Shown here: one piece after another, positions 24,401-31,801 of the stretch | Numbering within the stretch: the first letter of the stretch is position 1 | Layout: each line of letters opens with the position of its first letter | Assembly (NCBI GenBank): GCA_045576655.1 | Contig: JAZNGW010000007.1 | Span: 1-64,000 of the forward strand | Length of the DNA stretch: 64,000 nt | From: RGIG8745 sp045576655 | GTDB taxonomy: Bacteria > Bacteroidota > Bacteroidia > Bacteroidales > Bacteroidaceae | Direction: 5' to 3' | Program-made: the position numbers and the translations under genes | Notes under the pieces: generated by a model | The model's input: the letters and a program-made list of their open reading frames with translations, nothing else | What the model was told of the DNA's origin: nothing | The model's database searches: none

Positions 24401-26150
24401 CAACATCAGTGTTTGCGTTCCAGCTAAGTTTGATTCCACCCGACTGCCCCACAGCGGCGAGTCCTGTAGGTTTCGCTGGAGCGGTCACATCTACAATCGC
24501 ATCAGCAGTAACAAATTTCCACAGTTGGGTTTCTGATCCATTGTCTATATTCTGCACAACACTTGAACCAGCGCCATCAAGGCACAAGCCATTATGCCTG
24601 TTGAAAATTTTATAATAACCATCTCCCACATAACGCACATGCCACTGTTCACAGCCAGAACCACCTCCTGGATAAGCGATAACTCCGCTTCCAGGTTCGA
24701 GTCCCCAGTTTAAATCGTCAAGATGGAACGTGTTGGTTGCCGTATTGCTGTTTGTTATATAGTGGTAACTAAAGTCACCACCAACAGATACACCTACAGG
24801 TTTAACCGTCCAAGTCTGATTAGCAACAGCACCATCTGAATTCAGACCTACAGTTACGGCATCAAATAGTTCGCCACCAGAAGTAGACAGGACCTTACGA
24901 TTGGACTTGTTAACCAATTTATAAACACCATTTACAGGCTCTACAGGAACGTCTTCGCCCATGCTGATATTTACTATTCGCTCAGCATTGGTCTGGCCAG
25001 TCCAATAAGCAGTACCTCCAGGCATTGACTGAGTATAGTCATAGAAAGGTCCATAGCCATCATAATAAGCCATGCGCCCTTTTGACACGAAGGTGAAAGC
25101 AGATGGATAAGCGTTACGTTCTGAAGTTCCGAGAATGGCCTCCATGCGTCCGTTGGTCTTGTGTTTATACACTCCTGCGGTAGCCCAGTTGGTCCTATCC
25201 TCTTTGTAAGTCACCTGCACGCCCTCGTTAGCCATGCGTGAGAACTCAGCGCGAGCCACTCCGTCATATCCCCACCATGTACCATAGTCACCACCATAGT
25301 TCATTGCAACCATCGCTTCCATCACATTGTGCATCTCGTCGGCAATAATCCCCTTGCCTTCAGCATCAGCAGTTGTATAGAACGAAACAAAATCATCAAA
25401 CGAGTCGCCTGCTAATTGATGAGTATTTACGTATGAGATATTACCCTTAACAGTCGAATACCAAGTACTCGCAACAGTGCTATTAAGAGTGTTAGGACCT
25501 ATAACCGGCAATCCGTAGGTATTCTTAAGAAGCTCCGCTATAGAGTTAAAGGTAGTTGCATTTCCACAGTTTGACTCCGCATCATAGTCTGGCTCGTTAA
25601 ATGGAGCCACGCCCACCACTGTAAAGCCTTGGCTTTGTGCATGAGCCACGGCAAGGCTGATGTCCTTTGCATAATATGCACGGCGTCTTTGAGCTGTTGT
25701 TTTAGAAAACGTACTTCCATTCCATTTAGTTGCAGATATTGTTGTCCCGCTTGGAGGACCGCAAAGAATTATAACATTGGTCATTCCGTACTTTTTGGCA
25801 AGATTCAGCTCCGCATTGAAATTAACGTACCCCGTATTTCCATTAAGCTGATCAGTGCTCAAGGAAGTAGGGAGAGAAGAACTGGTGCTATTTCTGCCAG
25901 TAAAACCAACACGGGCAACTCCGAGGTTCTCCGTACCTACCCAGTTCCGTTGTTTTATTCCAAATTGTTCATCACTCCAACCGCCCATACCAGTGGCAAA
26001 TTGGAATTCCTCCCCTTCGTCCGTAACGTCATAAGGGACGGTGACGCCCCAAGAGCCGGCTTGCATCGAACTGCTTGCGGTTGGTACATTCTGGGCGCTG
26101 ATATTGGCGAACAGCACCGCCAGCAACAGTGTGAATAGTGTCTTTTTCAT
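21429..26150 (-). CDS. Large secreted multidomain glycosidase, GH30-like, with lectin and LamG domains
   Basis: The protein has 1573 residues with a signal peptide (1-19). Residues about 25-400 look like a clan GH-A barrel of the GH30 kind: GVARVGFTGRN, acid/base Glu186 in APFNEPDYD, THQLAGDSFDDF, and a candidate nucleophile Glu272 in IIADEMHN. Residues about 410-550 are ricin-type trefoil-like (YKLVNKSNRKVLS, FNRHNGLCLDG, QLWKFVTADA). A fibronectin type III domain (APAKPTGLAAVGQSGGI) follows, then a LamG/concanavalin-like domain (about 650-850, VGQWNFAGSLRDAS, GTWTHVAVTIKKNDV). Further beta-sandwich and helical linker regions lead to the shared C-terminal module (RRTIKGTTWNTICLPF) and a type IX-like tail (IYSVSGQLVRKK, RGVYIVGGQKIVVK). 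It probably degrades a host or plant glycan at the cell surface. It lies 30 bases downstream of a WGxxW small gene. Confidence 0.88.
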   Translation of the reverse strand: MKKTLFTLLLAVLFANISAQNVPTASSSMQAGSWGVTVPYDVTDEGEEFQFATGMGGWSDEQFGIKQRNWVGTENLGVARVGFTGRNSTSSSLPTSLSTDQLNGNTGYVNFNAELNLAKKYGMTNVIILCGPPSGTTISATKWNGSTFSKTTAQRRRAYYAKDISLAVAHAQSQGFTVVGVAPFNEPDYDAESNCGNATTFNSIAELLKNTYGLPVIGPNTLNSTVASTWYSTVKGNISYVNTHQLAGDSFDDFVSFYTTADAEGKGIIADEMHNVMEAMVAMNYGGDYGTWWGYDGVARAEFSRMANEGVQVTYKEDRTNWATAGVYKHKTNGRMEAILGTSERNAYPSAFTFVSKGRMAYYDGYGPFYDYTQSMPGGTAYWTGQTNAERIVNISMGEDVPVEPVNGVYKLVNKSNRKVLSTSGGELFDAVTVGLNSDGAVANQTWTVKPVGVSVGGDFSYHYITNSNTATNTFHLDDLNWGLEPGSGVIAYPGGGSGCEQWHVRYVGDGYYKIFNRHNGLCLDGAGSSVVQNIDNGSETQLWKFVTADAIVDVTAPAKPTGLAAVGQSGGIKLSWNANTDVDMCGYMVYRYNDAVGIWECIGRKVKGTSFLDNTCRKGVSLRYRIKALDKSMNLSEASAEISASTATANALVGQWNFAGSLRDASNNLLHAVCAGDVKYNTSGTNAGVVFNGTNNYVKLPYHAGDMTNMTFAAWVKVGATTAGQRIFDFGNGEDEYLYLTPRSSGGKMRFEVKKSGTVQGLDATAALSTGTWTHVAVTIKKNDVRIYVNGSQNAVSSAITILPKDVSPALCYLGRSQFDSDPAFSGSIGDVRIYNYALSASEVSTLYAAKTSPNSGDSSPYEITSTFIPSLATTAGQWTTTSGYTSVVAGSYTQIYNAGNKIDGINTALKTLNYMPMGKYRVTADVATSANATNVWITAQDEQTTTSTSGTSSYSTFTVDANVSDGDEYKFTLGLRQAYDQWSTGATDVRAKNYRLYYVGTETEFKTALCDMLQGYIDDARIYAGEAMNSGVRLTLQSAINTAEQNKAAYLNGTKAVSHSEVVSTIETLNQAVAAAETSVAAYRALTITILNSRAYEAEYPQDNILEYYGLDDVLDNYNNGSYADSEIPSIIEEVNDLTYRYLLEAASPERPVDITEFVVKSASFSGSIEGWNATTPTGINSNGLEYWNTNFNIYQVLENMPAGEYRFDTKAFYRNGWQGVHYERYNSGTLVHNAKIYMSAGGENSEANIMPISDGASAEHGVGNWTTAELYDGNPVPDNMDAAGAAIDVYGKYAPANGYNSVRIVNPATGNLTIGAKKDVTEGGDWTFFGEVSLFYYGNYVELDENGAGIPETSRADANITLRRTIKGTTWNTICLPFSMSEEQVKETFGEEVELRELTNAVTTNGDANLYFTTRTSIEANKPYLMKNAALGSSYIIKGVDYTPATPTSEVNGVLFNGVYAKTVLDNASGQDYYIVSNEIKSSPGTTNIKGFRAFFKVPAGSEVRAMRLFPEGDDEATAIEGVMTDEGDLMVFPADIYSVSGQLVRKKAVGLDGLPRGVYIVGGQKIVVK

Positions 26151-26180
26151 TGTATCGTGTTTTTTCGGTTATCAAAGATG

Positions 26181-26357
26181 TTATCTGTCCCATATATCTC
26201 CCCATTCGCCACGGTCCTTGGCATCAGGGTCGTCACTGCCGCTGCCTTCGCCGCCGCCACCCAGGTCCGGTTCTTCTGGAGCAGACACCGCAATGAATGA
26301 CAACACAGACAATCCCTTACTCTCCATTTCTGGAGTCACATACTTCTTTCTTTTCAT
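26181..26357 (-). CDS. Small WGxxW protein 1
   Basis: The protein has 58 residues, translated by hand. It starts MKRKKYVTPEMES, has a short hydrophobic stretch (LSVLSFIAVS), a Gly/Ser/Asp-rich middle and ends DRGEWGDIWDR. It shares the Lys-rich start with Tyr and Pro, the acidic glycine-rich middle and the WGDxW end with three other small genes of this window. No signal peptide or known domain is seen. It stops 30 bases before the large glycosidase gene on the same strand, so the two are probably in one transcript. Function is unknown. The small size means automated annotation often misses it. Confidence 0.75.
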   Translation of the reverse strand: MKRKKYVTPEMESKGLSVLSFIAVSAPEEPDLGGGGEGSGSDDPDAKDRGEWGDIWDR

Positions 26358-26469
26358 AAATATTCATTTATTTTGCATAGTTAGTCCCTACGCTAATCAC
26401 TAAGCTCTTAACGTTATTGCTAAGGTTAGTCCCCGTTAACGTCACTTAGCAGGAATCTGCCAATTCGTA

Positions 26470-26655
26470 TTACCAAAGGTTGCCCCATTCTTCGCGCTCG
26501 TTGGCGTCAGCATCCTTACCAGTACCTTCGCCGTCGGAACCGGTTACAGTGCCAGACAAAGACGACTCAGCCGACATAGTGAGAATGTCGCACCCCATGT
26601 CTATTCCATTTATCTCCTGCATCGGAGCCACATATTTCTTCTTGTTCATATTCAT
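26470..26655 (-). CDS. Small WGxxW protein 2
   Basis: The protein has 61 residues (or 59 from the second Met, MNKKKYVAPMQE). The middle reads IDMGCDILTMS, then a Ser/Gly/Thr/Asp-rich run, and it ends NEREEWGNLW. It is most similar to small protein 3 (both have IDM-x-CDIL-x-x-S), and the upstream DNA of both genes is nearly the same for about 45 bases and beyond. It lies between the end of the exonuclease/phosphatase-fold gene and small gene 1. Function is unknown. Confidence 0.75.
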   Translation of the reverse strand: MNMNKKKYVAPMQEINGIDMGCDILTMSAESSLSGTVTGSDGEGTGKDADANEREEWGNLW

Positions 26656-27109
26656 ATATTTCAGTTTTTTTGTTTTCAGTAAATGTGTGTCTTTTTGAAC
26701 GTTGATTAACGGATTAGGGTGTTCGGAAAAGGAACCACAGATTCCACGGATTTCTCGGATTCTAATCTGTGAAGATTTGCGAGATCTGTGGTTTGTCCTC
26801 GATTTGGTCCTTTTCGGGCAGACATGCCGGTCTGCCCCTACGAAGCAGTAAATCGCTAACCGCTAACCGTTAAACCCTAAACTCTCAACGTTACTTCGTT
26901 CCCGTTTTCGTTCCCGTTATCGTTAAAGTCCTCCCCCCTTGGGGGAGTTAGTGGGGGCTTTCCCGTTATCGTTCCCGTTATCGTTCCCGTTATCGTTCCC
27001 GTTATCGTTAAAGTCCTCCCCCTTGGGGGAGTTAGAGGGGGCTTTTATTGTTTGTAAGGGCGGGCGAACCCCGCCCCTACGATAAACTATTAACAATAAA
27101 CTATAAACG
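26656..27109. repeat. Repeat-rich intergenic block, duplicated at 31461-31801
   Basis: This gap holds a CCACAGATT/AATCTGTGG type repeat (26733-26793), a GGGCAGAC-ATGCCG-GTCTGCCC palindrome (26816-26837), two copies of AAGTCCTCCCCC-TTGGGGGAGTTAG (26925-26958 and 27010-27042) with four tandem TTCCCGTTATCG units between them (about 26960-27008), and a GGGCGGGCGAACCCCGCCC palindrome (27058-27076). No gene is supported. The same order without the 12-base array occurs at 31461-31801. Confidence 0.85.
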
Positions 27110-30100
27110 TTACTTGACAAGCACCTTCTTCGTTGTTCCGTTGCTCATCTTAACGATGTTGATGCCCTTCTGAAGGTCGGAGCGGAGAGTTCCTTCCACA
27201 CCGTAGATGGCTATGATTTCGGCTGCATTGCCCTCAACGCCTTCGATGCTGGTGAAGTCAACATCGTCGAATGAGTAGCCCAAGGATTTCACTCCTGCTG
27301 ATGCAGGGACGAAACGAGCACGGAATCCCTTCATTGTGTTGGTGTTGTCCTCTGCCTGATAGAAAGTGTTGCTGCTAATGAAGAAGTCGCCTACAGGTAC
27401 ATTCTCACTGATGTACTGACCAACGAACTTGACGGCGCCACCGTCAACATCGTTGAGCGTAACGGTGTTGACTTCCACGTTTTCCATTGTGATGGCAGTC
27501 AGGTTCTCTCCGAGCGAAGTGTTGCGCACCATGTAAGGCACACCCTTCTTGATTCCGTCCTCACTGTCTGTGAAGACCAGGCTCACATGTCCGGCATTCT
27601 CTGTTGCTGATGACAGTTCCTTAACATCCCAGCCTTCAAGCACGTCTGCAGGGATGTCGAACGGAGAAACGAATGTAGACCAAGTGTTAGGTTTGATTGT
27701 TCTCTTCAATGTCACCTTCGGATATGTCACGTTCTCTATAGGGACTATGCTTGTTGCTGTCTCCTCAAGCACGAGTTCAGCCGGAGCAACGAGGGTGAGA
27801 CGGAAGTCGTCGACCTTGTACCAAACGTTGTTGCTACCACCTGCACTGATTGTAGCTGTTCCGTCTGCTACCACAAAGTCAACTGAAGCTTTAAACAATG
27901 TACCCTCTCCTGCAGTTGTTGTTACAGTACCCTTTGTGCCATTTCCATCAACATAAAGAGTATTGCCACTACCACTTCCAAGCATCGCTGTCAATCTGTA
28001 TGTTCCGTTTGGCAGTCCTGTTATATCCTGAGAAATAGGAGCGTTAACACCCGAGTTTGTCGCATCGGCAAAATCATTCCATGTGTTAAACAAATAATTA
28101 CCGTCTGCACCAAATGCATAAAGTCTGTCGTAGATAGAACCAACGATAGTTTCCCAGCCCACAGTTGTTTTCCAAGCAGAGAATTCACCTGTCTCGAAGC
28201 TTGGGTTCTCTATAGCCCATGTCATATCAGCATTGACAGTCTTCTGTGCCTTTGTAGCAGTCTTCATCGCTGCATAAACAGCATTAGCATCCGACTTGCC
28301 ATCGCCTGTAACAGCCTTGTTTGCGAATTTAGTTTCATAAGTCGCAATATCAAGTGCAGCCTGTCCGTAATAGTCAAGAGGAGTTGCCTTTATATCTTCA
28401 AGCGCAATCTTAAGGCGTCCGTTAGGAACATCGCAGACATACTTCAAGCGGAAGTTGTCAGCCTTGAAGAACGAACCGTCGCGATAGTCATAGTAAGCGA
28501 AACTTTCTCCGCCATTTGCTGTGTCGCCACCAACAGCACCAATCTCGGCTGTGCCATCTTCAACAAGGAAGTAAAGGGTTGCCTCCTGAGAAACTGTCTT
28601 TCCACCGTCAGCCTTAACGCCGACATGTCTCTTATTTCCTGTAAGGAACACAGTGTAGTCGACAGGCTTGCCGTCAGCCTTTCCGAACGAAGCAAGATAA
28701 GCCTTCAATTCATAAAGTCCGTTTGGAAGACCTTTAATGGTCTGCTTCACTGCAGAAGAAGCCGTATTTTCATCGCCGTTCCAAGAGTTATATACATAAG
28801 AGCCGTCAACCTTGCTCATTGTATATGTGCCGTTTGAATTTAGATATACTCCAACATCTGTACTTGATGTAACAGTCCAACCGGTAAGGTCGCCTGTCTC
28901 AAAACTTGGGTTAACGATAACACCTGTAACATCACCGTTTCCAGAAATTGCATCTTCAACAACTTTTGTATTCTGAGCGATTACAGCGGCAGCATATGCT
29001 TCGTCAACTTTCGCACAAAGAGCATCGGCAGTCGCCTTGTTCTGAATCAAATCATTATTATACAGATATACCACAGACGAAATGTCATATGCCGCCTGAC
29101 CTGTTGCAGACAACTTCAACACTTCTGCATATGTTGCATTCACCTTTGCAAGAACCTGGTCCTTAAACGCCTTATATTCATCTACGACAACGCCTGTTCC
29201 ATAATACAACAACTGGAAATCGTCAACACAAATCCATCCAGAATTGCTTGACTTAGGCTTACTTACTGTCAATGTGACGCTTGAAGCTGAAGCAAGCTCC
29301 ATCTGCTTAGAAGTAGTATATGTGTTGTTCGCCACCTTGAAGTATTCGCATGCAGCACCAAAATCGCCAATATTCGTTCCTGTGTTCTTTTGTACATCAA
29401 TTGAGCCTGCAGAACCAAATGTCACCTTTGCAGCAATAGTTTCATCTGCAGAAGAAGTCCTTGAACGATAAAAACCCTTGAAAGAGACATTATAAACACC
29501 ATTTGGCAATGTTCCAAGATTTTGGCTCATTTCTGCCGCTGACGCTTGGTTTGCATAAGCATAAGCACTATACGCCATTGCGTCACCGCCCCAGTTGTGG
29601 CTTGACGCCTTGAACGGACCGCTTGACTGGTTAAATCCTGTCCAGTTGTTTGTCCATCCATCTTCATACTCGATAACATCAAAGTTTGCAGACTTAAGAA
29701 GCGAAGTGAAGTTGAAAGGATAGTCTGCGTTAGCCTTGGTCATCTCTGTACGGATTCTGGCGTCAGTAAGGAATATCCACTTCTGGTTGTCATCGTTTGC
29801 ATCACCTGTCACGTTTTTAACAGGGTGCTCGTTTGATGTTGTTGCAGTCAGATAAGTGCCTCCGGTATTCCTCAATCTGTACTGATAGGCTGTACCATCA
29901 ACAGGTTCCAAATACCATTCACCAGACTGGTCTGTATATGCTACGTCACCTGTTCCAAGCGAGAATCCTCTATATGTGTTCAAAACCCATGTAGTGCCAC
30001 CATTTGCTGTAGTAGGGGTAACCTGCATACCTCCCTTACCTGCAATACCCTCTGTGAACCAAGCACCACCAACACGCAAGCACTCTTCCGTACCAACATT

Positions 30101-31162
30101 CATCAAGTAGTAAGTTGTACCGCTGACAACCTGCTCACCTTCCCATGTTGGTTTCTCATTAGTTTTAGCCTTCTCTTCCAATGTCCAGTTTTCCTCTTTC
30201 TGAGCATCAGTAAGTGGAGAAGCTGACTTATCTGTAAGAGTGAAGTTAACCACAACAGGCCAGTGGTCAGAATTGCCAAAGCTTGTATCGTGAAGGTAAC
30301 TATTAGAAGTAATTGTAAGATTCGACTCACTATCATTAATGTAGAATATCTTGTCTACGATTTCACCCTTCTGATCTCCATAAGTATGTGTCATCATTGC
30401 ATCAGAACCATATGTAGGATATGCTCCTCCCCACATGTGCTCAATCCACGCGTCTTTTATTGTCAAACGAGAATCAGCATTAATAACGTCAATGAAACCT
30501 GTTTTCACTTTCTCGCGAGTGTAACGACAGTTCGTGTCACCGATAATAAGAACCGGACGACCGTTCTTGTTATTCTTAATATATGTCGCGAGTTGAGTAA
30601 GCTGCGCTTCACGAGTCGTAATGTCTGCTTGGCGGCTTGCAGCATCCATATGAAGTACATAAACATCAATCTGCACACCAGACGCAATTGTTACAGTATA
30701 GCGGCGAAAACCCTTTTTAATAAGTTCATCCGCTCCATTATCTTCTGTGAGGTTACCAAGCAAAGAACCGTCGTTCTTTTCCCATTGTACCTTAGCCGCC
30801 TGTTCAAAAGACATTGACTTAAGACAAAGGAAACCCAAACCATCGGTATTATTAGATGTACCTGTTACTGTTCCACCATGCGCACCTACTCCATAATAAT
30901 CAGCCAAAGGTGCAACCAGCTCACTGTGATAGTTGAAATCCTCGGACAAACCTACGATTTCCCATCCAGAAGCAGCAATTCCCTGACCTAAAGCGGTAGC
31001 GCCGGCAGAGCCAGGAGCCCCCTCATTAATTGTAATACCAGAAATCTTCTCAGGCAATCCGTCCACATTCAGTGCCACAGCATTGAAGTTGTACGAGCGT
31101 TGTGCGTTAGCACTTAACATGCCAAACAGGCACAATAACGCCAATAGTAATTTTTGCTTCAT
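27110..31162 (-). CDS. Large secreted protein with an endonuclease/exonuclease/phosphatase-fold enzyme domain
   Basis: The protein has 1350 residues with a signal peptide (1-20). Residues 22-310 form a DNase I/sphingomyelinase-type domain with the catalytic set in place: NVDG (about 32), Glu74 in GLSED, His171 in VLHMD, Asp209/Asn211 in IIGDTN, Asp270 in EIVDKI and Asp299-His300 in NSDHWPV. It could cleave nucleic acids or phospholipid head groups. Residues about 345-480 are ricin-like (YYLMNVGTEECLRVGGAWF, YQYRLRNTGGTYL). Two NPSFETGDLTGW-type beta-sandwich modules follow near 770 and 1010, with helical linkers. The end is the shared module (LKRTIKPNTWSTFVSPFDIP) and a tail with GTLRSDLQKGINIVKMSNG and a basic end. 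It follows small gene 3 after a hairpin. Function in nutrient release from nucleic acids or lipids is inferred. Confidence 0.88.
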   Translation of the reverse strand: MKQKLLLALLCLFGMLSANAQRSYNFNAVALNVDGLPEKISGITINEGAPGSAGATALGQGIAASGWEIVGLSEDFNYHSELVAPLADYYGVGAHGGTVTGTSNNTDGLGFLCLKSMSFEQAAKVQWEKNDGSLLGNLTEDNGADELIKKGFRRYTVTIASGVQIDVYVLHMDAASRQADITTREAQLTQLATYIKNNKNGRPVLIIGDTNCRYTREKVKTGFIDVINADSRLTIKDAWIEHMWGGAYPTYGSDAMMTHTYGDQKGEIVDKIFYINDSESNLTITSNSYLHDTSFGNSDHWPVVVNFTLTDKSASPLTDAQKEENWTLEEKAKTNEKPTWEGEQVVSGTTYYLMNVGTEECLRVGGAWFTEGIAGKGGMQVTPTTANGGTTWVLNTYRGFSLGTGDVAYTDQSGEWYLEPVDGTAYQYRLRNTGGTYLTATTSNEHPVKNVTGDANDDNQKWIFLTDARIRTEMTKANADYPFNFTSLLKSANFDVIEYEDGWTNNWTGFNQSSGPFKASSHNWGGDAMAYSAYAYANQASAAEMSQNLGTLPNGVYNVSFKGFYRSRTSSADETIAAKVTFGSAGSIDVQKNTGTNIGDFGAACEYFKVANNTYTTSKQMELASASSVTLTVSKPKSSNSGWICVDDFQLLYYGTGVVVDEYKAFKDQVLAKVNATYAEVLKLSATGQAAYDISSVVYLYNNDLIQNKATADALCAKVDEAYAAAVIAQNTKVVEDAISGNGDVTGVIVNPSFETGDLTGWTVTSSTDVGVYLNSNGTYTMSKVDGSYVYNSWNGDENTASSAVKQTIKGLPNGLYELKAYLASFGKADGKPVDYTVFLTGNKRHVGVKADGGKTVSQEATLYFLVEDGTAEIGAVGGDTANGGESFAYYDYRDGSFFKADNFRLKYVCDVPNGRLKIALEDIKATPLDYYGQAALDIATYETKFANKAVTGDGKSDANAVYAAMKTATKAQKTVNADMTWAIENPSFETGEFSAWKTTVGWETIVGSIYDRLYAFGADGNYLFNTWNDFADATNSGVNAPISQDITGLPNGTYRLTAMLGSGSGNTLYVDGNGTKGTVTTTAGEGTLFKASVDFVVADGTATISAGGSNNVWYKVDDFRLTLVAPAELVLEETATSIVPIENVTYPKVTLKRTIKPNTWSTFVSPFDIPADVLEGWDVKELSSATENAGHVSLVFTDSEDGIKKGVPYMVRNTSLGENLTAITMENVEVNTVTLNDVDGGAVKFVGQYISENVPVGDFFISSNTFYQAEDNTNTMKGFRARFVPASAGVKSLGYSFDDVDFTSIEGVEGNAAEIIAIYGVEGTLRSDLQKGINIVKMSNGTTKKVLVK

Positions 31163-31209
31163 AGTTTAAATTAGGTTTAAATTTAGTATGTAGATATTTA
31201 TCAATTAAC

Positions 31210-31245
31210 ACATAAAACCCCATTGGCGGAAATTCCGCCAATGGG
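31210..31245 (-). terminator. Hairpin between small gene 3 and the large enzyme gene
   Basis: A 13-bp perfect palindrome CCCATTGGCGGAA / TTCCGCCAATGGG followed on the minus strand by GGTTTTATG. It could end most transcripts of the small gene, leaving less read-through into the large one. Confidence 0.7.
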
Positions 31246-31277
31246 ACATATATATTTATATACTCATCCCTATCATA

Positions 31278-31460
31278 TCACCACAAATCACCCCAGTCGT
31301 CACGGCTGCCGGCTTCAGGAGCAGGGGCATCACCGCCTCCTACTTCACCGCCATATCCAGGTTTGTTCTCCTCAAGGTTGGTCGACACATCCAGTATGTC
31401 GCACTTCATGTCTATGTCCATCATCTCCATCTTGGGAGATACATATATATTCTTTTTCAT
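31278..31460 (-). CDS. Small WGxxW protein 3
   Basis: The protein has 60 residues. It starts MKKNIYVSPKMEMMDIDM, has KCDILDVS, then a Gly/Glu/Pro-rich middle and the end SRDDWGDLW. It lies upstream of the large enzyme gene on the same strand (115 bases), with a terminator-like hairpin between. Its upstream region matches that of small gene 2. It has no known domain and no signal peptide. Confidence 0.78.
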   Translation of the reverse strand: MKKNIYVSPKMEMMDIDMKCDILDVSTNLEENKPGYGGEVGGGDAPAPEAGSRDDWGDLW

Positions 31461-31801
31461 TGTTCTTCTTATTTGTTTTCAGTAAATGCGTATCTTTTTG
31501 AACGTTGATTAACGGATTAGAGAGTTCAGAAAGGAACCACAGATTCCACAGATCTCTCGGATTTTAATCTGCGAAGATTTGCGTGATTGTGGTTTGTCCT
31601 CGATTTGGTCCTTTTCGGGCAGACACGCCGGTCTGCCCCTACGAAGCAGTAAATCGCTAACCGTTAAACCCTAAACCCTCAACGTTACTTCGTTCCCGTT
31701 AAAGTCCTCCCCCTTGGGGGAGTTAGTGGGGGCTGTTATTGTTTTGTAAGGGCGGGCGAACCCCGCCCCTACGATAAACTCTAAACCATAAACGATAAAC
31801 G
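31461..31801. repeat. Repeat-rich gap, second copy of the 26.7-27.1 kb block
   Basis: It begins with the same TTTTCAGTAAATG and TCTTTTTGAACGTTGATT upstream region as small gene 2, then the CCACAGATT repeat (31534-31595), the GGGCAGAC palindrome (31617-31638), CCTCCCCCTTGGGGGAG (about 31705-31721) and the GGGCGGGCGAACCCCGCCC palindrome (31751-31769). No gene is seen. Confidence 0.85.

Noticed and set aside
26923..27120. Minus-strand frame rich in Asn-Asp-Asn-Gly
   Set aside because: It is only the translation of the 12-base tandem repeat and the neighbouring palindromes.
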